The translations under genes and the position numbers were made by a program. Of a stretch of 64,000 nt of DNA, positions 9,012 to 22,472 are shown one piece after another. The DNA comes from Epithemia pelagica (lineage: Eukaryota; Bacillariophyta; Bacillariophyceae; Surirellales; Surirellaceae). The stretch is from assembly GCA_946965045.2 (NCBI GenBank), contig OX337230.1:3038001-3102000 (forward strand), given 5' to 3'. Within the stretch, counting starts at the first letter, position 1; each line of letters starts with the position of its first letter. The notes beneath the pieces were generated by a model. It saw only the letters and a list, made by a program, of their open reading frames with translations, did not search any database and had not been told where the DNA came from.

Positions 9012-9990
9012 ATGGCCGTAAGTCGGATCCAGGTTGCGTCAAATAAGAAAACAGCGTTGTTGAAACAGAGCATGCGCGAGGTTGCTGTCTTGTTGGCAGA
9101 AGAGCCACCGAAGGATGAAATGGCAGGCATCAAAGCCGAGGCGTTGATTCGTGACGACCATATCTTGTAAGTGTTGGAAATTATCCAGTTGAAATTTGAA
9201 ATGTTGCACGAACGAATCAAACTTATCAACTTTACCAAAACATGCCCACCAGACTTGGTTTCAGTGGTCTCAACTGTCATCTGGGCGTCTCATCGCGTTG
9301 ACATCCCTGAGTTGAAAGCAGTTTCGTGTCAAATATGGCAAAAAGTTTGAAGAGAATGCCCTTGCGAATAGAGACAACGTATTGAACGATCGCGTGGTTG
9401 CAAAACTGTCGGTTCAACCTCCTGCAGCATACTTGGTACAGTGCTACCTGGAACGCATATGTGATCAGTTTGAAGTCGAATGGAAGCCCAAGGTCAGGTT
9501 GAGCGCCTCACAATTGGTCGAACCAATGGTGGCACATTCTGGCTACTCGGTTGGTGCTGGACAAGGAACAGGTACGTGTGCATGGTAAGGCGAATCTTTA
9601 GAGGCGAAAGGCAACTTGCTTATCGGGTTGGTTGTCTCTCCAGGGCTCGGAGGTTCCAAGATTGTAGAGTCAGTTGAAAACGAAGCCCCGGCGGCGAATG
9701 TCGCAAAACCGCTTGGTCCTCCGCCAACAGCGCCGCCCGTGGTAACAGCAAAGCCCTATGTTCCCACATCTTCCTCGAAAGAAGATTATGAGGAGGTTGA
9801 CATTTTTGTCCCTCCCACAGCTCCATCGTTCGATCCCAACCAACCCAACAACCTTACGGACGGAAAAGACAACAATGATGACAATGCTCCATCTTCACGA
9901 GGAGGGGGGTCGTCCACCGGTCAAGGAAGTACCACATCGGCTTCCTACGAAGATCTGGCAGCGCGGTTTAACAACCTAAAGAACATTTAA
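9012..9990 (+). pseudogene. IST1 pseudogene (exons 2-3 only)
   Basis: The sequence matches IST1 from the ATG inside exon 2 to its stop. Exon 1 is absent. TAA at 9168-9170 is in frame, replacing the region that reads TTTGCTGGAAGCG in the intact gene. A deletion of 11 bases near 9315 shifts the frame. The last intron and the YEDLAARFNNLKNI C-terminus are well preserved. No functional protein is expected. Confidence 0.92.
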
Positions 9991-10565
9991 GATTTTGTTG
10001 ATTCGGTGACTCGCGAGACCGGCACGTGAGCTTGGAAGTATGTTTGTTTCGTTTCCGCCTGGATGCATTCCGCGAAAGAGAGGTGTCCTTTTCGGTCATC
10101 TTGTGCGGAGGTGGGGAAATATAGTTGGAAGAGACGGTTCTCTTCTCGTCTTTTTCGTTCCTCTAGACTCTCCTACGAGTATGGACGTATCCGTATGGTC
10201 TATATTGCAGGAGTATGTCTATATACCTGATGGCGATCTTTATTCCAAAGTATCAAAGCGATCGTTTTATGGGCCATCCCAATCCCAACAGTTAGAGACC
10301 ACTCGATTGAGATGTAGAATGTAGAGCATGTCGATAGACTCGTGACTAACGGGTCTTTGCCAGTCGTGAGAAGAAAGGTCTTGCGCGGTAGATTTCCGAG
10401 TACGCCCATTCGTCCTGTCGTCGGCAAGACAAGGACGAAAGATTACGGCGACAATGATGATGCACTGAATTGAATGGGTGAGGCGTTTCAAGAGCAGGAG
10501 GGCAAAACAAGAAACCAACATCTGAGATTTGTGAGCTTGGTCCGCCGTATTGGATTTAGATAGTG
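9012..10565 (+). repeat. Segmental duplication, copy 2
   Basis: This is the direct repeat of 1222-2806, 1554 bp against 1585 bp. It contains the IST1 pseudogene (to 9990) and its 3' flank, and abuts the DOCK-like gene, whose upstream region it therefore forms. Differences include an 11-base deletion near 9315 and loss of the short palindromic insert seen at 2527-2549. Confidence 0.93.
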
Positions 10566-10610
10566 CCAAGGCAGGCAGAATTCGAAGACACTGTCTTCCT
10601 TTCTTCCATC

Positions 10611-13600
10611 ATGTCACGCAATAAGCTCGCTCCTCCTCCTCGGGGTTACGTGCGACAAGAATCCGTCTCTCATGATGGAACAAACGACAGTATGGAACAG
10701 GATCATCCATCTGGTGGAGAGTTTCAGGCGACATCGGCAAAGACTGGGATTTCGGTGGACCACATGGCAGCGCCCATACAACAAGCAGCATCCGCCAACA
10801 ATTCTCATCCCTTTCGCAGCGTTCTTCGCAACCCGAACAAAGTGGATGATGAGCGCCATGTAATGGAAAATAATGCCAGCACGGATCCTTCCGTCTTCGC
10901 AACTTCTGTGAGAAAAGGTGGAGAGTCTGCAATGACATCCATTCCGGCAATTTACGCCGTTCCTACCTCCGATACATTTGACGATTCGACCGTTCTCGGT
11001 GGAGGATCCCTGGCCGCCGCAACTTCTATACCAAAGCATTCTCAATCACGCCTATTGTCTCAATCCACTACACCTATACCTTACCATTACGACAATCACA
11101 AACGTTCCTCACAACACGACAACAACAACACTGCAACCATGCACATATGCCGTCATTCCACTCACAAATCTTCCACGACGGTTTCATCTCAACAAGAACC
11201 ACCACGTCCACCAGGTCACAGTCACACTTCGCCCCGAACACCCATTTCATCGTCGAGAAAAGGAGCTTCGTCTGATTCATCACGATCTACAAAGCAACAA
11301 CCTTCCAAACGGAAAACACGTGCCAGATCCAATGCACCACCACCCAGAAAGCCATCCACGGGTCCTCGAGATTTTCAACATCATCATGATTGGCCTCGCG
11401 TATCAGTCAAATCTGTCAATGTGAACATTCGAAGTGCGTATGGATTGACACCTTGTCCAACTGTACAAGAATGGAACGACTTGGCGGCAACAGGAGGCGC
11501 GTCGACTGGGGCCGATGGTCGCAAAACAAAATTGCCACTGCCCTCTTCCGCACCCTCGGCACCATTGCAGTATCGACGCATGTCACCATCTTTGCAGCAT
11601 TTGGAAATGATTCAGCGATTGCAGCAACAAACCATTGTGCGTCAGCTTTTGTTCTCCCCAAGTTGTGGGTACGACGCCGATCCGTTTGTCGCGCAAAGTG
11701 CAGCCTTGGGAAAAGAATTTCAATCTCCCTTTCGAGACCAGCAAAAACGAGAACAAGCATCTACCGACAATACGACACGTCGTGAACCGACAAACAACGT
11801 GAAAAGTAAGAAAAATTCCACCACCAAACGTCCCAGTGATGGTCGATATCGTGCCGTGGATATTGTGCAAGCGTACATCAACTCTTTGCCAGAAGCGGCA
11901 CCCATTTTAAGTCACCGCAAAATGCGCTTGCCAACTCGTGCCGATGTAGGATTTCCGGGAGCCACAGAAGCTGAAATCATTGCCAAACAAGGGGAGATTG
12001 CCCATGAAACGGAATGGGAAGAAGCTACACCCCGATTGGTCGTTCTCGTGACGACCAGTGATTTGGGAACCACAGTCGAAGATGAAACCTACCATGTGTT
12101 GACCGAGCCTCATTTGCACTGGAATGGTGGTGGATGGGAAGGCATGCCTTTTTGTGGACCCGAGTTGTTACGTGCCATGGACCAAAATGCGGTTCAATGG
12201 GGACGGCGGCACCAACAACAGAAACATCAACAACGACAAACAAGACGAAAAAGGAAAGAACAAACACAATCTACACAAGAAGTGCTTCCCAGTCCTCAAG
12301 ATCGAATTTGGCAGCCCAATTCTTCTTCTGTTTTGGCTCCACCCCTCGATGCCACGTACAGTAAAAGTCAAGGAGGATGGAGACCTCGACTGTTTCATGA
12401 TCGCCCTCCTGGTTGGCATTACGTTGCTGTATGTCCCACTCATGTGCAGTTTACCTCAAACCTGGTCCAAACAAGCGAAGAACCACTCTTGTGCAGCTTG
12501 ACTTTATACAAAGTGGCTACTAGTGGCACCACGGGGCAACCGACTGAGAAGAATATCAAGGGAGGGCGTAAATCTCGTACTCACTATGGCTCCAAACGAA
12601 GCGAAGAGTTCTGGTTTCCTGCCGGGAATTGGCGTGGCAAGGCAAACTTGAACATTGCACAAAGGCCCGACGGAAACTACGATGCCTCTATTTTGGAAGC
12701 CTGGTATCAACGCCAACACAAGGCTATTTTTTCCTTTCCCAGCCATGGGAACAACAGGCACGAAGATGGACGAGGGGACCTTAGTAACAGTGACGACGAT
12801 GATGAGGGTGCGCTATTTGTGGTTGTCAAAGTAGTCAAGGTGGCATCTCCTCCGGCATCAGCAACAGGCACCGATACCGATGCATCCCTTGTAAAATCTC
12901 ATGGAGATGGCGTCTATCAGCAATTTGGAATGCAACTTTTGGCCCCCGTTGGGTTTGGAATTACAAAGTTGCAACAAGAACACGATAGTGTACCGTCGAG
13001 CAGAACCACGACATCCTCCTATTCGCCTCCTCAACAGGACGCGTCCCAGTGGCCTTTGGGTTTGTTCCAAACGGTAGATCTCGTCCCCTTTCCTGAACAT
13101 CCGGAATCTCATGAGGCCTTTGTCGAACGGTTAATTCATATGGTGTCCGAGAAGGAAGAATCATCCAAAACTAAGGCACAAACAGCAAATGGAACCCCGT
13201 CAGACCCGGCAAGCGGTGCCACGTGCAGAAAAAGTCGTATGGGTCGTATTTTTCGTTCCCCACTTAAGAATCGATCGCCAATGAGACATCGAGGTGCCGT
13301 GGCTACTTCTACGGCTCGGTCCACCACCTCGTCAGTGTCTTCTGCGTCTTCCTCAGCTGTGACGACGTCAGTAGCCTCGTCGCTTCTAGGAAGGTCAACT
13401 ACGGTTACGGACCAGACAAATGGTTCGCGCTACGGCAGCGTACAACTCTTCGTCTCGTGGTTGGGTGCGGACTTTTTGGAGTGCATGCTCTCTGAACCTC
13501 CCGAATTGTCGGCGACTTCATCGCCTGGGAACCCGACAACCCCCACCGAACTTCCTCGCGTTTTGGTCGATCCAACTGGAGATGCAGCCATTCTTTTGCG

Positions 13601-16600
13601 TGGTTCAGGGTCAACTTCCTTGTCATCGTCCTCCTCGCGAGAAGCGCAAATTCACTCAAATAATACCCACCACAAACGTTCACATTTGGTCCGTTTACCG
13701 CCTGTACCCATCCCAGCCGATTACGTACAAGCGGCCGAACTGAGAGAGGTCCTAGCCTTTCCCTCAAGACCCGAGAAGTCGTACGATTTGGATCCTCCCC
13801 TTCCAACGTACCGATCCTTGGTCAACTTTTTGTTTGTTTACCCACGCTCGATCAAGACATTGGTTGGGGGTGAAGCTACTGCGGGGGGTATTAACAACGG
13901 GTCGTCCTTTACTGTACGATTTCGTTTGGTCAAGGTGGAGCACCAAACAACTCTGGACAATAAGAGCACTATGAATGGACAACCTTTGTCGACCACTGCA
14001 TCCAATAAATCAATGCCGGTCGCGAATATCCATTCAAATGCGCCATGGGCAGGTAAAAGTTTGGTCGAATCAGCCTATACCACCATCCTTGGTACCAGTA
14101 ACGTGCCCTTGTCCAATCTCCAACAAGGTATCCCTTTCCTGTTCGATGAATTTAAGGTACGGTTGCCGCTTCTTTTGGACGGAACGTTCTATTTGGAATT
14201 TATCCTTTTTGCCGTTGAACCAGTGCCAAATCAAGGTGTGGCTCTCCGTCCACTAGCTGAACCGTCATTAGTACCTTTGAGCTCCAGTGGAACGCGGGAT
14301 GCAGGGTCGGGGAGTAAAGTTGCCACGGTTATACCCAATGGAAATCATCGAGTCAAACTGGGAGATTTCCAACTGACAGTGGAAACACGACTCGTTAGCT
14401 CTGTCCATATCAGTGGAGATACTGCCGTGGCAGTAGCATTGCGAGACTTTCCCTTGGCGAGACCACGACAACTCGAGCATCTCCCAAACGGAAACGGTGA
14501 CAGTGCTGTTGCGATGGAGAAGGGGGAGAACGGCACCGTTACGTCTGCTGAAAGTACCAAACAAACGGCCTTGGAAGGTTCCGTTGACATTCGAAGTGAC
14601 ATTGATAAGAGCGATGAATTCCCGTTGTTACTGTCAGCAGCGTTCCCAGCTTCGGTGGTGGCTCATTTCCCCGTTTTGCTTTACATGCACCTTTCAAACT
14701 TGGTTAACTTGCGAGACAAAGTCTATTCTCCGCACCATGGTGCCCCATCCAGAGCCCCTGGTACTCAATTTATGATGGGAACTATGTTAAGTTTGTTTCA
14801 ATTGCTGGAAAAAGCTAAAGCGAAGTTTCTAAACGGTGGTCGAAATGGCCCTGGCCGATTGGGGTTGTTCATTAAGGATTCCATTGATGTGTTTGACGAA
14901 GCGATCTTGTCGAAAGGATCATCACTGTCCGACCAGGCTGAGTCCGCTCAGGATCAAGAAGTTGTGGATGCCACGTCATCGAGACACAACGACACGGATT
15001 CTACGAACCAGCAAGATCTCGACGACGATCTTGTCGTTGTTGGGTCAGAGGGCGACCGAATTGATGAGGTTGCTGTGCGTCTCAAGAGCCGCATGATGAA
15101 AGCAAAAAATTTTGAATTGCGCGTTACTAAAATCAAGGCAGAGCTTGGGGCCGCTGGTGTCCCACTTGCTCGTTCTTCTTTTGGCGCCAGTAAGATTGAT
15201 CGCATGCTGGCGGAAGCGGAAATTTTGTCTGGTCCTGCCACTCTGGAACAATTTTTTGACGACGACGAGACAATTGCTACAATCTCAACCTTCCATCCAA
15301 GTAGCAACAGAGTCATGTCGGGGGCGGTGGAATCTGCGCGTGGAAGTCAGAAGATTGCAAGCAACAATGTCAATCCCAATGATGTAAGTCAACTCACAGA
15401 CAACATAATAATGGACGATGGCGACACAACAAGTAGTGTGGTTTCCACGAAACCTATGGATGAGAACGGTGGCTTTGGACAGGCGGGGACACACAGTGAA
15501 TTCGCCCGACGATTCAAGAGTGCTGCGCATGTGATGCTGGCACCTTGTGTTGGACACACCTTAGCCAACATTCTAGCCCCACGTCCTAGCCCTCGGTCGG
15601 GATTTCCCGAAGAGTCGCCCAAAGGCACTACCCTCAACAAAGACGATGTCAAAAAGTCGCAATCTATTATCTTGGAAGTACCAGTAAGTTTTCAAGACCT
15701 TCCTTTTATGTTTGTGTGTCCGTAAAATGCTGATTGAAAAATTCTTTCTCTCATTTTCTTGTAGTCGCTTCAAGAATCGGAAAGCATCGAAGTAACTCAG
15801 TCGGGAACCGACGACGAAGGTGAGGACGTTGACAACATAAGGAATCGAGGCTTCCGAGGACCACCGGATACCCCTGTGCTACTCTTCTCTGCCAGTAGGG
15901 GTTCTGAAAGCGATTTTTTTGTATCTTGTGGGAACTTTCTGTATGAAAGTATCATTGTGCTATGGCTTCGAGCTTGGTTGGATCATATCGAGGATGGCAT
16001 TACCAACTCTTCTGGTTCGATGGACAGCAAAATCACATCTTTCGTGCTTCCTTCTCCCAGCTTGACTCAGCCAGCTCATCAAAGTCCTATATTTTCATTT
16101 TTCGCAAACATGGACTTCTTGCTCCCGCTGTGTACAAAGTCCATTGCTTTGCGCTTCAACATTGAAGTTCTATCAAGATTTCCTCCTTGGACAAAGGCAC
16201 TTGTCGACGAGGGGCACTTGAGAGTGCTTGAACCTTTCATTGAAATGCTTGCTCGTGGTCTCATGGGCCAAGCTTTGTCGGGGTTGAAACATTCCGAGGA
16301 ATCCTTAGATATTGCTCTATTGCGAGCTCTGGAATCATCAGGGGTTGTCCATGATTTCATCACCGGTCTGACGGCTGTCCTTCATCCCGAGCACGTTCGT
16401 TCTCTCATTACACAGTATTTTCGAACACTGAGAGATTGCGAGACCGAGCACCTGGGAGATTTATCGTCTATTGACTTTCGGTGGACGGAAGAAAATCTTC
16501 ACAGAGTCAGAGCATCGCGACAACTGAGACTTCAAGCTATTGAACGTTTTGCCGTTTTCCCAGCTTTTCTCGCAATGAATTACCCTCGCAAGTTCACGTC

Positions 16601-19346
16601 TCCAAGCAGCTCTAGAAACCAGAGACGTACCCAGAAATCTGATTGGCTTCACCAATGCACTAATGCCTCCCACGAAGACGAGTTTGTTTCGAAGCCAAAA
16701 ATACAGGGGGCTTCTGAGAAACTTCCCCGAGCAGGGTGGTTAATGGACATGCTTACAAAGGAGTCGCTCTCAATTTGCTCTCTCTCCAGCGAATCCGTTG
16801 TTGCGGAGGCTATGGCGCACATTGAAGTCTCAAGACACGAGTCAGGCTCCTCCGGTGCACAACCCACGATTGCACCATCACTGAAAAAGAGACCAGGAGC
16901 TGCGTTGAAGCGATCAGATCTTCTCATGTTCCAGGCATTGTCAATACAGGCTATAACTTGTGTTTACGAGCTCATTATACGCAGGCACGCTATGGACAAG
17001 CGATTCCAGGGGGAAAGCGGACGTGGTCGAATCGCAGGAATGCTTGCCTCGGCTATACTAGACAAGTCAATCACAAGCGTTCGCTGGTTAGCAAGAATGG
17101 AAGCCAATCACCGCGTGAGATCCACGTGGCTGCTCTGTGTGATTTATGTTCTCCAAGAAGCACCAGAACACCTTATTACTCTTTTTGTTCGATCCTACTA
17201 TGACCCACAGGTAAGCCATGTCAAAACGCACTTCTCCAAAACGTTGTTATTGCGTCTCACTGAAACGTTGAGGCGACGCAGGATTTCAAAATCCATAGGT
17301 TTATTCGTCTTCTTCGGCTATGTACTTCATCGTTCCAGAATTTTATTGACCGTCCGTTGGATTCGAAGCTCTCTCCTGCGTTGGACAAAGGGCTTTCCGC
17401 TTGGTTATTGCAAGAAAGTTTCAACACTATTTGTGCTGCAACGAACACAGTTGTCGACGCTTGTGCAGGACTGACATCGCATTATCCTCAAGAGGAAAAG
17501 AAAATGCTTCATGGGTTGCTCGATCTGTTACTCCATATCTTGACGACACCACAGTCATCAGTTACTCATTTGAGGGCGGTAGGAGGCGCACTACAAGCAC
17601 TTGAACAGTTTGGGGTCCAGTCCTTCACTGAAATAGCGGGGACAAACTTTCAGTAAGTTCGCCATGATCTTTCGCACTTTAGTGGACTGTTTCCCATACA
17701 TTCTAACTTTCCACAGGCACTGGATCCGAGTTGTTTTGACGTTGATGAACAGCACCTCTCTTTCTGTGCGATCTATCGCCGTAGACTTTCTTGTCTCGTT
17801 GCTTGGAAGTACATTTGACAAGAACGGGAATATCGGTGAAGTCTCACTCATTATGGCTTCTGTCCTACCAGAAGTCGTTGCGAGAGAAATTGCTCTTTAC
17901 AGTGTCCGTGACCTTGTTAAAACATTTGATGACGTTTCCCGAGTCGTTTGGCCACTTCGTCGGTCTCTTGTCGATCTTGACGGTAACCCACTCGATGATG
18001 ATCGAATCGACCCCTATCTATCTCCCATCCTTACGACCTTGTGCAGAGCATGTCAGGCTGTGATTGATGGAGTTTTGATAGAGCTCCGTCTGAAAGGCAA
18101 TAAATTTCTGTTTCCGAGCAACGATTTTCGGGCAGCAGATGACACGCTTGTCTTCGACGCTGACGAGGAATCTTTATATGAAGCAGCAAGCTTCTTCTTA
18201 CCTGAAACTGGTCCTATGCAGCGTATTCGATGGCTCAAGACATTAGTTTCGGTCCATGAAAAGAAGGGACAATGGGCAGAGGCTGCTGAATCTCTTATAA
18301 TGTGTTCAAGGACAATCTTGGACTCAATTCGGCACTTGAAGTATGTTTGGCGGCCTTCGAAATTTCTTCTATGGTCCGATAGCAGGCGGTCGCACTGGCT
18401 AGAAGATGTTGGAGAAGAGTCAAGTCAGCCTGATCGTGGTAATTCAGCAGTTATTGATTTTGCTAATGAATTTCTTGAACCGTATGGGTTGCTATGGGAG
18501 GCGAAAAAAACTACAGCAGCCAGCAAACTTCAGCAACCCACAGCTTCAGCTCTTTGTGAGGTACTTTGTGATTTCGCGAAAGAAGCAGTTGCCTTCTATC
18601 TTCGTGAAGGAGGGATGGAAGAACAAGCATTCGCACAATTTCTCACCTTGCAAAGGACAGCGATGAACGTTCTGGAGGATGGACCCAGATTTGCTCTTCG
18701 TGGTGCGGCGGCCAGAAAGCGTTTCGAAGAGGACGCCTCGATACGGAGGGCACTGGTCAGTCTTGGTGTTGAAATAACGTCTCTGACTGAACGCATGTCT
18801 ATCGATGATTCGTTTTCTGCTGTACCGCCGCCAAGTGCTTCTCCACGGACGGTTCTCAAACATGAAGCTATGTACGTTTTTATACGAATATCGGGAAAGA
18901 AGCCACCTCGTTTCCACGAAAGTACTTCTCTTCCATGTTTCCTTGAATGGCGAGAGACTAGTATCTGTCGTATCCCGAGAAGCATTTTGGACGACCTAGA
19001 AATTTCATCAGTCGAAGAGATATGCTTTAGGTTTGCTGACCCACTGATTCGGTTTTTGCAACACGAACGCGGAAACGACAAGGTGGAGTTGATCTATAAA
19101 CCCAACGACGAACGTGAGGAAAGTGATGAAAATATGACGTATTTGGTTGTTTATCCTGCCAACTCTTCCTTCAACTCCGATGCGCGGTGGCTGGGAATAC
19201 AGCGCCGTCGCTTTTACATTGTTCCAAAGAACACCTCGCAGTCGACTGTGGAAATGACGGTTGCCCAGCCTTTCCCATGCCCGCTATCTCGTCAGCGTTC
19301 CGTTCTTACCGCGGTTACTTCCCCTCTTTCGGTTCCCATGAGCTAA
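10611..19346 (+). CDS. DOCK-family-like protein (zizimin-like RhoGEF candidate)
   Basis: Four exons (10611-15683, 15765-17210, 17282-17652, 17717-19346) join in frame to about 2839 residues. All introns have GTAAG donors. Residues 1-450 are low-complexity and probably disordered. A DHR-1/C2-like domain lies near residues 1070-1200 (FLFVYPRSIKTLVGG, later FLFDEFKVRLPLLLDGTFYLEFILFAV). A DHR-2 lobe A pattern, RIRWLKTLVSVHEKKGQWAEAA, lies near 2470. Weak lobe B-like sequence (MYVFIRISGKKPPRF) follows. DOCK proteins bind phosphoinositides through DHR-1 and activate Rho-type GTPases through DHR-2. The nucleotide-sensor end of lobe C is not recognisable, so exchange activity is uncertain. The start ATG is 46 bases past the duplicated segment. 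Confidence 0.75.
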
Positions 19347-19575
19347 CAGCCATGGTTCATGTTGAATACGCTTGTGGTGCAATTGGTGAAGTATGCCAAA
19401 AATAGCCAGATCGAGGAGGCTATATGCAGCTAGAAAATAGAGAATCTTCTAATATTCATAAAGAGTTTTGGAATTCATAAATGAAAGTCTGAAATGCAAG
19501 AGCCAAGATCCAAGATATCTATTCAATTCCCCCCATGGGCAATATGCTTCAGCCTCGTACACAAGAGGTACATAA

Positions 19576-22214
19576 CTAAGAGAAGATCATTGGTGATTGT
19601 TCAGTATATTCTGTTTTGGTGGGCTCCTCCTCACTGGATGAATCTTCAATGGTGGCCACACGTTCTTCGTCGTAGAGAGCACCAATTTGACCCATGAAAG
19701 CGCAGAACTCTGTGAAGTCAACAGAGCCATTGTGATCCAAGTCAATAGCTGCAAACATGGCCTCGAAATCGCGATCGCTCATTTTATTCTTCATGAATGT
19801 TTTCATTTCTTGTTTAGATAGGACCCCGTTTTGATCAGCATCCATTCGTTTGAATTCTTGTTGCAGAACGGCCGGAGAAAGCTTTTCGTGAGTTCCATCA
19901 AAATCAATGGTACTCGCAATGCGTCGAGCAAAATTATGCTTGTATCGTTCTGCTTGTTGACTCACGTAGCGCGTGTGCCAACCATATAGCATTCCGAGGG
20001 ACACGAGAGCCCCCCAAATGACGAAGTATGCAATCCAGCCACCTTTCATACGAGAGCCATCTTTGTAGGGCGTTTCGGTGTACAACGGGTCAAAACGTTG
20101 AAATTCATCTTCAGTGGGACAGTTATCAGAGTCAACACAGTAGCCCTTCGAAATAAGAGGCATCCTATCAGGACCTCTCACCACCTTTTCGGAGTACGCC
20201 TTTCGCAGCTTCTGGACAAAAGCAGCCTTGCTTACTTGCACCGCCTCGTAGATGTACGATTCTGCAAGGGGGTTCTCTGAGTACGGCGGAATGTCAGACT
20301 TTATAAAATATTGGCCAGATCCACTTATACGAGTCCTTTCATCATTACTGAAGCTTTCCGTCTCAGAATACTCAAAGTAGTTCGCTCCATCGTTTCCTCC
20401 GACAAAGCCGTAAAATGTGTCTCGGTCAACTGGAACTACCTTTCCTGTGTTCCCACCATGAAACCGTCCATTGGCGTAGAAGATCGAAGCCGTTCCATCC
20501 TTTTCATGTGTAGACGTTCCATACTTCTCACCAACTTGGACATATCCGTTAATTCCACATTTCCCACTTCCAATGACATTCGCAGATTCGTCGGGCACAG
20601 CAAAGGAACAGAATTCTTCTTCACTCGCCGGCTTGTAAACATAGTAAACGCTTTCGTAATAACGAGTTTCCATGATTGTACGGTTGATGAAAATGTCAAC
20701 ATTATCTCGGGGATAAGGAAGAGTGTGCTCGAACCGTTTCGAGGCAAACGATTCCATGAGCGGCTTGCCGCGATTATCAAAAACTTGCATGGTCCCCACC
20801 CAATACCCTTCATAGTCGAACCAGGATTCTGCATTTGCTTTGAGGTTGGGAGATGCCCCAGGGTTGTATCTTTTGTCTTCTGAACAGTTCTCGGTCAATG
20901 TTCCTTTGCATCGTGATGTCTTGGTATTGAGATTTTCATGTCCTCGATTCGGTTTCTGGAAGGTCTCGGTGGATACTGGCAACACTCCGACGTCCTGAAC
21001 CTCTACACCGTCTGGTCCTGATTCACAGCGATGTAGGACTCTGCGTCCCAGAAGCGGTTGAGGAGATCGTGACGTACTGCCGAGTTTGGAGGCAACGGTG
21101 CCATGTTCACACGAAGTCACCGTTGTACCATTATGGGCGTAGGTTCGTTGAACAAAACACAGAATAAGGCGCTCCAAACGGTTGATTTGGGCTTCTGATA
21201 CCTCCATGGGCTCATCCAACAAGTTCCAGTTCACGATCTCTGTACAAGGGGGAGTGGTGAGTCCTCCCTTGTAAGTAAACATTCCATATGTGTCAGCGGT
21301 GGGAAGATCGTACACATTCGGAGCTTGTCCAGAAGGGAAGTCTACGGTGGTGGGATGGTTGATGTATTCATGAACTGCAGGGCATGTTATCACATCCTGG
21401 AGCGTTTCCAAATCTCGATGAGCGAGATCGTTTGGGCACGATTGAGCCACTTGTGCTGCCACGGCTTCCCAACCCTTGAGAAACCATTCAAACAGCTCGT
21501 GTTCTTTGTCGCTCTTTGAGATAGAGATCATGGTCCCAAAGACGGCAAACGATTGTTCATTCACGTTTGATGCCACTGCTTCTTCTTGGTGCACCACATG
21601 GAGCTCAGCTGGGAAAAATCCTGAACCTCCTATACCCTTGCCAACTATTTCATGTTCAGAAAATGTATGAATATGAAACTGTAATACATTAAACTTGTTT
21701 GGGGAATGAGGAATATTCATTTGCCCGAAGCTGCATTTCTTCCCTGGTTTTGGTTCCACCTTAACACCTGAAGTTGACATCCAAACGAAAATTATGAGAA
21801 TAGTCTGATTGTGCGAAAAACCACGAATGAAAAAAAGAACGCGACAGGTTTCATGTGTCTTTGACAAGGCTTACCATTGTTGCTGATGGTAAACCAAAGA
21901 TCATTCCAGTCACATGTTCCAGGAATGAACTTGTAGGCGTCCATGTTTGTATCACATACAGCCTTCTGAATCTGGTCACTAATTGTTACGGGAGACTGCC
22001 CATAGCCACTTATACCACCCGTCCCCCCACACTGATTCTCTGTATCTCCATCGAGCTCCAAAAAGGCCCATCTTGACGGGCCCAACCCTCCAGCTTCGTA
22101 GTAGGTAAAAAAGTTCCCCATTCCAGAACCGTCCACAAAGTTTGTCACCACAACGCTCGACAGAACCCAACGCATCAACATGGTCGGAGGAAGCATCATG
22201 TTATCTTTTGCCAT
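19576..22214 (-). CDS. Secreted/membrane alpha-carbonic anhydrase with C-terminal EF hands
   Basis: Two exons (22214-21875 and 21767-19576, intron GTAAGC...TTCAG) give about 843 residues. The ATG at 22214 opens a hydrophobic leader. The alpha-CA zinc site is visible: histidines 145, 147 and 170 in LQFHIHTF and PAELHVVH, plus TTPPCTE. It interconverts CO2 and bicarbonate. Residues about 320-640 form an unidentified beta-rich domain (FDYEGYWVGTMQVFDNRG to ISGSGQYFI). One membrane helix (WIAYFVIWGALVSLGML, about 690) leads to two EF hands, DADQNGVLSKQE and DLDHNGSVDFTE. The CA domain should face the outside or a lumen and the EF hands the cytosol. A calcium-tuned role in the carbon-concentrating mechanism is inference. 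Confidence 0.88.
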
Positions 22215-22472
22215 AGACTTGCTGCACACTCCAGCCTAACCAAGATCTTGGGGGCATGTTCTTGCCCTTGTTGCCAATGGACCAATCTATCGTCCTTTTT
22301 TCTTCCAACTTCTGCAAAAGAGAAAGCAATTTGATGCGGGATGGATGGGAGCGATCGGAATTCTTGCGAAGAGATGATGATGGGATGTGTCTTTTGCGCA
22401 GCCGGCAATTTGCTATTGGATCATTCCGCAGTACGACATAGAAAAGTTCCGATGAACAAATAAAGGAGTTGA

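Noticed and set aside
9480-9990. Second IST1 gene with alternative short start
   Set aside because: In-frame stop, frameshift and missing exon 1 show a pseudogene.
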